Shown here: positions 14,565 through 21,983 of the stretch, piece after piece | Position numbering within the stretch: position 1 is the first letter of the stretch | How the letters are laid out: each line of letters opens with the position of its first letter | Origin: Thiocystis minor | Lineage (GTDB): Bacteria; Pseudomonadota; Gammaproteobacteria; Chromatiales; Chromatiaceae | Reading direction: 5' to 3' | Length of the DNA stretch: 49,659 nt | Assembly (NCBI RefSeq): GCF_016653465.1 | Contig: NZ_NHSQ01000045.1 | Location: 1 to 49,659, forward strand | Notes under the pieces: model-generated | Seen by the model: only the letters and a program-made list of their open reading frames with translations | Database searches by the model: none | Told to the model about the DNA's origin: nothing | Made by a program: the position numbers and the translations under genes

Positions 14565-16760
14565 ATGGATAAACTCATCGCTGAAAACCAAGGCTTGCGC
14601 GCCCGCCTGGCGGAGGCCGAAGAGACGCTCAATGCCATTCGCAACGGTGAGGTGGACGCACTGGTGGTCTCGGGGGTCAACGGCGAGCAGATCTTTACGC
14701 TCCAGGGCGCCGACTATCCCTACCGGGTGCTGATCGAAGGGATGGGCGAAGGGGCGCTCATCCTGACCGCCGGGGGCGGCATGATCTTTTACGCCAACCA
14801 GCGCTTGGCCGACATGCTGAGGACGCCGCTCGAACACTTGATCGGCGCGACCTTCGAGCACTGGATCGCCCCCGCCGACCGGACCGCTTTTCAGGCGTTA
14901 CTGCATCTGGATCAACCACAGCCGCAACGACGGATCGAACTGGAGCTGGTCGCCAGCGATGGCACGGTCGTCCCCTGCTATCTCTCCTTAAGTCTGTTTC
15001 AGATGGAAGATGTGCAGTGCAGCGTGTGTCTGGTCGCCACGGATCTGACCGAGCAGAAACGCAGCGAAGCGCTCGTCGTGGCCGCTGAAAAATTGGCGCG
15101 CTCGATTCTGGAACAAGCCGCCGAGGCGATCGTGGTGTGCGATCACAGCACACGGATCATCCGCGCCAGCGGGGTGGCGCACGTTCTGTGCGGCGAGAAC
15201 CCGCTCGACCAGCCGTTCGAGCGCGTCTTTCCCCTGCAACAGGCCGATGGCGCGCCTTTTTCACTGAGGGAGATCGTCAACGCCGGCCAGCGGCGCTGGG
15301 TCGAGGTCAGACTGGAGCGTACGGGGTCGATCATCTACCTGCTGGTCAGCGTCGGGCCGCTCGTGGGTCCGCAAGGCGATCCGCTCGGCAGTATCGTCAC
15401 GCTGACCGACATCACCCAACGCAAGGCGGCGGAGGACCAGATCGAGCAACTCGCCTTCTACGATCCGCTGACCCGGCTGCCCAATCGGCGCCTGTTGCAG
15501 GACCGGTTGCGTCAAGTGCTGGCGGCCGGTACCCGCAGCCACCGACAGGGGGCGCTGCTGTTCATCGATCTGGACAATTTCAAGTCGCTGAACGACACCC
15601 TCGGTCACGACATCGGCGACCTGTTACTCCAGCAGGTCGCCCAGCGTCTGATCGACTGTGTCCGCGCGGGCGACACCGTGTCGCGCCAGGGCGGCGATGA
15701 GTTCGTGGTGATCCTGAAAGACTTGAGCGAGCAGCCGGAGGAAGCCGCCGCCCAAACGCAGGACGTGGGCGCGAAGATCCAGGCCGCGCTCAACCAGCCC
15801 TACCGGCTCGCCGGACACGACTGCCGCAGCACGCCGAGCATTGGCGTCACCCTGATCACCGACCACCAAACCACGGCAGAAGATCTGCTGAAACGGGCCG
15901 ATCTCGCCATGTATCAGGCAAAAGCGGCAGGCCGCAACACCCTGCGCTTCTTCGATCCGGACATGCAGGCCGTTCTGGAGGCACGCACTGCCCTGGAGGC
16001 GCAACTGCGCGACGGGCTGCGAGACGGGCAGTTCCTGCTGTATTACCAACCCCAGGTGGACCGCGAGGGCGGCCTGACCGGAGCCGAGGCCCTGCTGCGC
16101 TGGCGGCATCCCCAGCGTGGGCTGGTCGCGCCCAACGAGTTCATTCCGCTGGCCGAGGAGACCGGGCTGATCCTGCCGCTGGGCCACTGGGTACTGGAAA
16201 CGGCCTGCGCCCAACTGGCGGCCTGGGCGCGTCAACCCGAGACCGCTGGCCTGACCCTGGCGGTCAACGTCAGCGCCCGCCAGTTTCGCCACCCGGAGTT
16301 TGTGGGACAGGTGCGGGCGGTGCTCGGTCTGCCGAGCGTCGATCCGCATCGGCTCACGCTGGAGCTCACCGAGAGTCTGCTCTTGGACGACGTCACGGAC
16401 ACCATCGCCAAGATGACCGCGCTCAAGGCCCTGGGCGTGGGGTTTGCGCTGGACGACTTCGGCACCGGTTATTCCTCCCTGACCTACCTCAAGCGCCTGC
16501 CGCTGGACCAGTTGAAGATCGACCAGTCCTTTGTCCGGGACGTGCTCGCCGACCCCAACGATGCGGCGATCGTGCGCATTATCGTCGCCCTGGCGCGCAG
16601 CCTGAATCTGGCGGTCATCGCCGAGGGGGTGGAGACCGAGGGCCAGCGGACATTCTTGCTCGACAGCGGCTGCCGTGACTTCCAGGGATATCTGTTTGGG
16701 CGGCCGGGACCGGTCGCGGCGTTGTGGGGCATCGGGTCAGCCCCTCCCGCGTCATCCTGA
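14565..16760 (+). CDS. PAS-GGDEF-EAL cyclic-di-GMP signalling protein
   Basis: 731 residues with no membrane span. An N-terminal coiled coil (1-35) precedes a first PAS-like domain (about 50-175), a second PAS (about 190-290), GGDEF (about 295-455; RQGGDEFVVIL intact) and EAL (about 475-725). In the EAL domain GAEALLRWRHP, NVSARQF, ELTESLLLDD, ALDDFGTGYSSL, KIDQSFV and AEGVET are all present. Both catalytic sets look complete, so it may make and break c-di-GMP with PAS control. It is 18 bases from the second kaiB on the same strand, making it part of the kai operon and a likely output of the KaiC/KaiB module. The second PAS could bind a cofactor, but none can be named. Confidence 0.94.
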   Translation: MDKLIAENQGLRARLAEAEETLNAIRNGEVDALVVSGVNGEQIFTLQGADYPYRVLIEGMGEGALILTAGGGMIFYANQRLADMLRTPLEHLIGATFEHWIAPADRTAFQALLHLDQPQPQRRIELELVASDGTVVPCYLSLSLFQMEDVQCSVCLVATDLTEQKRSEALVVAAEKLARSILEQAAEAIVVCDHSTRIIRASGVAHVLCGENPLDQPFERVFPLQQADGAPFSLREIVNAGQRRWVEVRLERTGSIIYLLVSVGPLVGPQGDPLGSIVTLTDITQRKAAEDQIEQLAFYDPLTRLPNRRLLQDRLRQVLAAGTRSHRQGALLFIDLDNFKSLNDTLGHDIGDLLLQQVAQRLIDCVRAGDTVSRQGGDEFVVILKDLSEQPEEAAAQTQDVGAKIQAALNQPYRLAGHDCRSTPSIGVTLITDHQTTAEDLLKRADLAMYQAKAAGRNTLRFFDPDMQAVLEARTALEAQLRDGLRDGQFLLYYQPQVDREGGLTGAEALLRWRHPQRGLVAPNEFIPLAEETGLILPLGHWVLETACAQLAAWARQPETAGLTLAVNVSARQFRHPEFVGQVRAVLGLPSVDPHRLTLELTESLLLDDVTDTIAKMTALKALGVGFALDDFGTGYSSLTYLKRLPLDQLKIDQSFVRDVLADPNDAAIVRIIVALARSLNLAVIAEGVETEGQRTFLLDSGCRDFQGYLFGRPGPVAALWGIGSAPPASS

Positions 16761-16863
16761 AACAGACCGTATGGCGTTGATGCCAAAACCCTCTAAAAGT
16801 CAAAATTGGCTGGCGAGGCTAAAGCCCAATACGCCAAACCACGCCTGTCGGAATGGACGCGGT

Positions 16864-17391
16864 TTAATCGAACATGGAAAGACTGGAGTAGGCGAGCGTC
16901 AAACCGATCAGGGTTGCCACCAGAACGTCGCTGGGATAGTGCAGGCCGAGCAAAATCCGGGAACTGGCGACCAGTGCGGTAAAGGGAATCAGCAGCCAGG
17001 CCAGTTGCGGAAAGTAGTAGACAGCCACGGCCGAGAAACTGACGGCATGAAGCGTATGCCCGGAGGGAAAACTGTAACGGTCGAGCGGCGGCACGAGGGC
17101 CATGATGTCGCTTGCGTAATGACAGGGCCGCTCACGGCGGGTCACGCCCTTCAGCGACTTGTACAGCGCCAGCGCCACGCCGCCGGTGATCAGCATGTGC
17201 AGGCTGGCCTTGAGACCCTCGACACCATAGAGCAATGGCAGGATCGCCATCAGACAATACCAGAAGACGCCGTCGCCGAGTCGGCTCACCAGCGCGAACG
17301 GGCGCTGGACCCAGACACGCTGGCCCGATCGGCTCCAGGTTCGACAGATGGATGCCTCGCGATTATTCAGGTGTTGCAGCCATGGTTTCAT
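16864..17391 (-). CDS. PAP2-family phosphatase (membrane)
   Basis: 175 residues from ATG 17391, which has GGAG upstream. The three phosphatase motifs are present: K-x6-RP (KGVTRRERP), PSGH (SFPSGHTLHAVS) and SR-x5-H-x3-D (SRILLGLHYPSD). Several hydrophobic spans (GVFWYCLMAILPLLYG, ITGGVALALY, LAWLLIPFTALV, VATLIGLTLAY) place it in the inner membrane. It would dephosphorylate phosphatidate or undecaprenyl pyrophosphate-type lipids. It overlaps the upstream glycosyltransferase gene by 29 bases and closes the lipid operon. Its stop codon lies in a TTAAACCGCG repeat. A longer start at 17409 is possible but less likely. Confidence 0.87.
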   Translation of the reverse strand: MKPWLQHLNNREASICRTWSRSGQRVWVQRPFALVSRLGDGVFWYCLMAILPLLYGVEGLKASLHMLITGGVALALYKSLKGVTRRERPCHYASDIMALVPPLDRYSFPSGHTLHAVSFSAVAVYYFPQLAWLLIPFTALVASSRILLGLHYPSDVLVATLIGLTLAYSSLSMFD

Positions 17392-18589
17392 GATAAATCT
17401 CCATTCCACCGTGTCGGCGGATCACCTCGAAGAGACGTTCCTCGACCCTGCCCAGAACGCGATCCCAACTGATTCCCTCGGCGGTTTTCCTGGCCGCCGC
17501 GCCCAGTTGGCGCAGACGAACAGGATCTTGAGCGGCGGCGCGACTGGCGGCGATGAAGGCCGCGCTGTCGCCAACTGGAAGCGTCACGCCATTGCCCCAG
17601 GATTCAATGTGGGCATGTGCCGCCGCGTAATCAAATGCGATGACCGGCAGTCCGCTCGCCATGGCCTCGGTGACCACGTTGCCGAAGGTCTCGGTCAGGC
17701 TTGGGAAGAGGAAGAGATCCCCTGAAGCATAGTGGGCGGAGAGCGCGTCGCCAACCCTCGCCCCCGCGCAGATGAAGTCGGGGTACTCGCGCCGCAGATG
17801 CGCGAGTTCGGGGCCATCGCCGACGAGGACGAAGCGCGCGTTGGAATGCTCGGCCAGTATCGCCTGAAACGCCTCGCGGGCGAGATCCAGATTTTTCTCG
17901 GCGGCGACCCTGCCGACGTAGAGCGCGACCAGGGTGTCGTCATCGCAGCCCCATGAACGGCGCAACACCGGGTCGCGCCAGGTTGGCGAGAAGCGCGCGA
18001 CATCCACGCCACGCCCGAACACATGGACGTTCTGAAAACCGCCGCTCGACAGCTCGGCCTTCAACTCCGCGGTCGGAACCAGGGTCGCATCCGAACGGTT
18101 ATGGAAGTGGCGCAGGGTCTCGGCAATCTGGTGGGTCAGAATGCCGAGCCCATAATGCTGACTGTATTGATGGAATTGGGTGTGAAAACCGGTGACGGTC
18201 GGGATTCCGAGCGCGCGCGCGGCCGAGAGTGCCGAATGGCCAAGCGGTCCCTGGGTTGCGATATAGACCAGATGCGGCCGGGTTCGATGCCATTGGCGGC
18301 GCAGACGCCAGTAGACCGGAAGGCCGAAGCGCAGGCCGCGATAGCCGGGGATCGGCAGTCCGGGCACCAGAGAGTGAACCACCGGCCCACTGGGTATGCG
18401 CTCCCGATCGGTCTGCTGGCGCGGACGCACCAATTGAATCCCGTGTCCGCGTTCCGCCAGACCTTCCGCGAGGTGCAGCATGGTATTGGCCACGCCGTTG
18501 ATCTCGGGCGGATAGGTCTCGGTGACGATGGCGATCTCCAGCCGAGCGGGTTTCCGAGAATCGGATGAAGTGCTGCGGGTTCGTTGCAT
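17363..18589 (-). CDS. GT4-family glycosyltransferase
   Basis: 408 residues, GT-B fold. The N-terminal domain opens EIAIVTETYPPEINGVANTM with the glycine-containing loop; the C-terminal domain carries the nucleotide-sugar signature ALYVGRVAAEKNLDLA, the PSLTETFGNVVTEAMASGLP motif and the E-x7-E glutamates. Members related to this group transfer mannose or glucose to lipid acceptors. The gene follows the PlsC-type acyltransferase by four bases and overlaps the PAP2 gene. That operon suggests lipid glycosylation at the inner face of the cytoplasmic membrane. Sugar donor and acceptor cannot be told from sequence. Confidence 0.88.
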   Translation of the reverse strand: MQRTRSTSSDSRKPARLEIAIVTETYPPEINGVANTMLHLAEGLAERGHGIQLVRPRQQTDRERIPSGPVVHSLVPGLPIPGYRGLRFGLPVYWRLRRQWHRTRPHLVYIATQGPLGHSALSAARALGIPTVTGFHTQFHQYSQHYGLGILTHQIAETLRHFHNRSDATLVPTAELKAELSSGGFQNVHVFGRGVDVARFSPTWRDPVLRRSWGCDDDTLVALYVGRVAAEKNLDLAREAFQAILAEHSNARFVLVGDGPELAHLRREYPDFICAGARVGDALSAHYASGDLFLFPSLTETFGNVVTEAMASGLPVIAFDYAAAHAHIESWGNGVTLPVGDSAAFIAASRAAAQDPVRLRQLGAAARKTAEGISWDRVLGRVEERLFEVIRRHGGMEIYHETMAATPE

Positions 18590-18593
18590 GGCG

Positions 18594-19430
18594 TCAGGCA
18601 GGGCTCGGATCGGGGCTGGTCAGGGTGGATTCGTCGCTCGCGGGGGCGGTCTCCGGCTTGTCATGTCCGCGGCGCCGGTCATTCTGCGGATTCAGACCAA
18701 GCGTCGCGACGATCGCCAGCCGCGAGGACTCGGCCAGCGAGCGCCGTGTCGCGTCGTCGTCCACCTGCAACGGCGGGAGAAACTGGATGTGAGCGACCAA
18801 ATCCGGGTGACGGATAATTTGCCAGAGATTGGCGATCAGCGTGTCGTCGTCGACATAGGGCGCGCGGGTATCCGGTGTCGGATCCTCGCCCCGACGATAA
18901 CCGATCGCGACCGGCTGGATGCGAATCCCCGAATCTTGCGCGACACTGAAGAGCCGCGGATGAAAGCGGCGTACGCAATGACCTTCGCTGGTGGTGCCCT
19001 CGGGGAAGATCATCAGCGGATGTCCTTGCACGATCTCCGTGACGATGCGCGCGGCGATGCGGTCGGCCTGATGCGCGCCGCGCTCGATAAAGAGCGTCCC
19101 GGCGATCTCGGCCAACCAGCCGATGAGCGGCCAGCCCCTGACCTCTGACTTGGAAAGAAAAACGATTTCATGCTGGGCGCCGACGATGGGGATGTCGAGC
19201 CAGGAGATATGGTTGCCGACCAGCAGACAGCCAGGCTCGACGCGCCCCGCGATCCGCAGCCGCAGACCCAGCGCGCGGCACAGCCGGGCATGCCACCAGC
19301 GCACCGCTTGGGGCACCCAGACGGGCCGCCGGCCGATGCTGGAGCGCAGACGGATGTACAGGGCGATGATTGCACCCGTGGTCAGGTGCTCGATGACCCG
19401 CAGACTTCTCCAGAGCGATCTTGCCATCAT
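18594..19430 (-). CDS. PlsC-type lysophospholipid acyltransferase (OlsA-like)
   Basis: 278 residues. Motif I NHISWLD (H74-x4-D79) and motif III FPEGTT (about 142-147) are intact. A hydrophobic N-terminal helix (LTTGAIIALYIRL) anchors it to the membrane. The C-terminal 40 residues are charged and low-complexity. It sits seven bases after the OlsB-type gene, so the pair could complete ornithine lipid by acylating the 3-hydroxy group of lyso-ornithine lipid. General 1-acylglycerol-3-phosphate acyltransferase activity is the alternative. The start uses MMARSLWRSL at 19430. Confidence 0.88.
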   Translation of the reverse strand: MMARSLWRSLRVIEHLTTGAIIALYIRLRSSIGRRPVWVPQAVRWWHARLCRALGLRLRIAGRVEPGCLLVGNHISWLDIPIVGAQHEIVFLSKSEVRGWPLIGWLAEIAGTLFIERGAHQADRIAARIVTEIVQGHPLMIFPEGTTSEGHCVRRFHPRLFSVAQDSGIRIQPVAIGYRRGEDPTPDTRAPYVDDDTLIANLWQIIRHPDLVAHIQFLPPLQVDDDATRRSLAESSRLAIVATLGLNPQNDRRRGHDKPETAPASDESTLTSPDPSPA

Positions 19431-19437
19431 CGGGTTC

Positions 19438-20202
19438 TCAACTGCCGGTCATACGTTCAAGGAAATGGCGCGAATAACTTGGGTTCATCTCATCAACATT
19501 AAGCAGCATGAGCACATCCGCCACCCCGAAATCGGGATCCCGGCAGGGTTCGCCGCAGGCTCGGGCGCCCAGCCGGACATAAGCGCGCAGCAGTGCCGGG
19601 AGGGGGGCGTCGAGGATGTCCTCGGAAACCTGGGCGGTCAGCAGCATCACGCGCGGCGTCACGCGCAGGCTCTCGGGCGACATGGCCTGCCGGCGCAGCC
19701 GGTTCATGATGGCCGCGGCCTGGAGATCCTGGTCTCCGAGCGGAACGCTGGCGCAGCCGAAGAGATAATCGAAGCCGTGTAGATTGATGTAGCCGGCCAG
19801 TCCGGACCAGAGTACCGCGATGGCCGATCCCTGGCGAAATTCCGGCGCGATGCAGGTCCGGCCGACCTCCAGGAGACGCCCCTTGAGACGGGTAATCGAG
19901 CCCAACTCGAATTCGCTTTCGGAGTAGAAGCGCCCGAGACGGACGGCTTGCGCGTCCGAGAGGAGGCGGGTGCAGCCGACAACCCGGCCGCTTTGCGCAT
20001 CGCGCACCAGCAGGTGCTGACAGTGGTCGTCGAACTCGTCGATATCGAGACCCGCGACGCCCTTGAGTTGCGCCCCCATTTCCTCGCCGAAGACCCGATA
20101 GCGCAGGGATTGGGCCTCGCGGACTTCCAGGGCGGAAGAAGCGAGTTCGGCGAACAGACGTTCGCCGCGCGGGGCGGTCGACGCGGAGGCGGAAGCGACC
20201 AT
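19438..20202 (-). CDS. olsB: GNAT-fold N-acyltransferase, OlsB-like (ornithine lipid)
   Basis: 254 residues. The core (about 25-230) reads REAQSLRYRVFGEEMGAQLK, then DEFDDHCQHLLVRD, GRFYSESEFEL, LEVGRTCIAPEFRQGSAIAV and FDYLFGCASVPL. This pattern of R-Y-x-V-F, E-x-G-R-x-C-I and G-x-A-S is seen in OlsB and related acyl-ACP N-acyltransferases (formerly hemolysin-like). OlsB acylates the alpha-amine of ornithine with a 3-hydroxy fatty acid. It heads the minus-strand operon olsB, plsC-type, GT4, PAP2 with gaps of 7 and 4 bases and then an overlap, so all four are likely co-transcribed. Substrate assignment is by family and neighbour; direct evidence is lacking. Confidence 0.8.
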   Translation of the reverse strand: MVASASASTAPRGERLFAELASSALEVREAQSLRYRVFGEEMGAQLKGVAGLDIDEFDDHCQHLLVRDAQSGRVVGCTRLLSDAQAVRLGRFYSESEFELGSITRLKGRLLEVGRTCIAPEFRQGSAIAVLWSGLAGYINLHGFDYLFGCASVPLGDQDLQAAAIMNRLRRQAMSPESLRVTPRVMLLTAQVSEDILDAPLPALLRAYVRLGARACGEPCRDPDFGVADVLMLLNVDEMNPSYSRHFLERMTGS

Positions 20203-20298
20203 GGCAGACCCTCGAACTCATCGGCTAATGAAGAGGGCGATCTTAGGTCGCGACGATTGCAGGAAGATGTGGGTTGGATGACGGAAAGGTGAATCCGT

Positions 20299-20361
20299 CA
20301 GTTGTCAGTTGTCAGTTGTCAGTTGTCAGTTGTCAGTTGTCAGTTGTCAGTTGTCAGTTGT
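20299..20361. repeat. Nine perfect tandem copies of heptamer CAGTTGT
   Basis: Nine exact 7-bp units, 63 bp in all, fill the gap between the OlsB-type gene and the HAD gene. Related heptads occur before ppsR (38909-38950) and as arms of the 41033-41218 element. Units of this size that do not preserve a frame recall STRR-type short tandem repeats. Copy number is likely to vary by slippage. Confidence 0.97.
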
Positions 20362-20423
20362 CGCCGTGGGGCGATTTCCGGAAAACTTCATGCCAAATTG
20401 AATCCGTGCGCCCGGAAACGCAG

Positions 20424-21080
20424 TCAATCCCGCAGGGACAGGATGGGCCAGCCGCGGGATTGCGCGATGGCGCGGAGTTGGGCGTCCGGATCGACGGCCA
20501 CGGGTCGTTCGACTCGTTCCAGAAGCGGCAGGTCGTTGTGCGAGTCGCTGTAGAAGGTGCTTCCGGTCAGATCCCGCCGGTGCTCGGTGAGCCACTGCTC
20601 CAGGCGGATGACCTTGCCTTCCCGAAAGGCCGGAACGCCTTCGACCTCGCCGGTGTATTCGCCGTTCGACTCCGCCGGCTGGGTCGCGATCAGGTACGGG
20701 ATGCCGAAACGCGCAGCGATGGGCGCGGTCACGAAGGCATTGGTCGCTGTCACGATCATGAGCGTATCACCGGCCGCTCGGTGGGCGGCGATCAGCTCCC
20801 GCGCCGCCGCGAGCATGATCGGCTCGATCAACTCGGTGACGAACCGCTCGCGCAGCGCCTCCAGTCGCTCGCGGGGGTGCTCGCGGAGCGGTCGCAGCGA
20901 AAAGCGCAGAAATTCCTGGATGTCCAGCGTACCGGCCTGATAGTCGCGATAGAAGCGTTCGTTTTCGTGTTCGTAATGATCGCCGTCCACGATGCCCTCG
21001 CGCGCGAGGAAGCGCCCCCAGAGATAATCCGAGTCGCCATTGAGCAGGGTATTATCGAGATCGAAAATGGACAGGGCCAT
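20424..21080 (-). CDS. HAD-IB family phosphatase (SerB-like)
   Basis: 218 residues from ATG 21080. The HAD motifs are present: motif I FDLDNTLL (nucleophile D7, acid D9), motif II TATNAF (ILMIVTATN region), and motif III with conserved K and STFYSDSHNDLPLL. The sequence resembles the HAD-IB subfamily of phosphoserine phosphatase-like enzymes, with a helical cap between motifs I and II. Substrate is unknown; annotations for this group vary between phosphoserine, histidinol phosphate and lipid headgroup phosphates. A longer frame upstream (to 21155) has no support. It is divergent from rppH, with about 290 bases between. Confidence 0.85.
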   Translation of the reverse strand: MALSIFDLDNTLLNGDSDYLWGRFLAREGIVDGDHYEHENERFYRDYQAGTLDIQEFLRFSLRPLREHPRERLEALRERFVTELIEPIMLAAARELIAAHRAAGDTLMIVTATNAFVTAPIAARFGIPYLIATQPAESNGEYTGEVEGVPAFREGKVIRLEQWLTEHRRDLTGSTFYSDSHNDLPLLERVERPVAVDPDAQLRAIAQSRGWPILSLRD

Positions 21081-21370
21081 GAGCCGGAGAACTCCCAGGA
21101 AAAGCGTGGTCGTGAAAAGTCGTTGAGACGGAAAAATCCGGCAGTTGGCGAGCAAACCGTCGCGATCCGCGCCGATCGTCGGTCATTCGAGATTCCGATC
21201 CCAGATTGCGCGCCGCTCCCCAGTCCGGGATCCGGGCGCAGGCTTGGCGTCGGGCCTCATCTTGCCCGAGCAAGCTCTTGATTAGCAATCGCTTACGTAG
21301 TGCATCGCTTGCCGGAAACAACTCGGATATGGAAGAATGGGCATAGACCTGACAACAGGATGACGATTCC

Positions 21371-21910
21371 TTGATCGACCACGACGGTTTTCGACCCAAC
21401 GTCGGCATTATTCTGAGCAATCGGGATCGTCGCTTATTCTGGGGGCGCCGTGTTGGCCAGAATGCATGGCAATTTCCCCAGGGCGGCATCAATGCCGACG
21501 AAACTCCCGAAGAAGCGATGTACCGGGAACTTGAGGAAGAAGTCGGCCTGAAAGCCTTACAGGTCACCATTCTGGGCAGCACCCGGGGCTGGTTGCGTTA
21601 CCATCTGCCCAAGCGCTACATCCGTCGGCATTGCGGACCGACCTGCATCGGTCAGAAGCAGGTCTGGTTCCTGCTCCGGGTGGACTGCGGGGAGGATGCC
21701 TTTTGCCTCGATACCACGGATAAGCCCGAGTTCGATGCCTGGCGCTGGGTCCGGTACTGGCAGCCGCTCCAGGAGGTCGTCTATTTCAAGCGTCGCGTCT
21801 ATCAACAGGCGCTTGAGGAATTGGCACCCATCCTCTATCCCGAAGGCTTGCCGCGACACGAGGAGTATTTTACCGGGGTCGCGGGGTTTCTGCGCCAGCG
21901 CCATCCCTAG
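21371..21910 (+). CDS. rppH: RNA pyrophosphohydrolase RppH
   Basis: 179-residue Nudix hydrolase that removes pyrophosphate from 5'-triphosphate RNA ends and so starts mRNA decay. The Nudix box [20 protein letters not shown] ends V-G. The N-terminal [26 protein letters not shown] and the C-terminal [11 protein letters not shown] and [10 protein letters not shown] match RppH along its whole length. The start is a TTG at 21371, giving the conserved [10 protein letters not shown]; no ATG fits. The gene is followed by ptsP 73 bases later, a pairing conserved in gammaproteobacteria. Confidence 0.95.
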   Translation: MIDHDGFRPNVGIILSNRDRRLFWGRRVGQNAWQFPQGGINADETPEEAMYRELEEEVGLKALQVTILGSTRGWLRYHLPKRYIRRHCGPTCIGQKQVWFLLRVDCGEDAFCLDTTDKPEFDAWRWVRYWQPLQEVVYFKRRVYQQALEELAPILYPEGLPRHEEYFTGVAGFLRQRHP

Positions 21911-21983
21911 TGCATTGTCTATCCATCCAGGTATCCGCTTGTCAGAGAGTCCAACATTTCTTCTCGCGAGTCCTCCGCTCAGT

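Noticed and set aside
20299-20361. CRISPR array
   Set aside because: Units are contiguous 7-mers with no spacers; the same holds for 38909-38950. No cas gene in the window.
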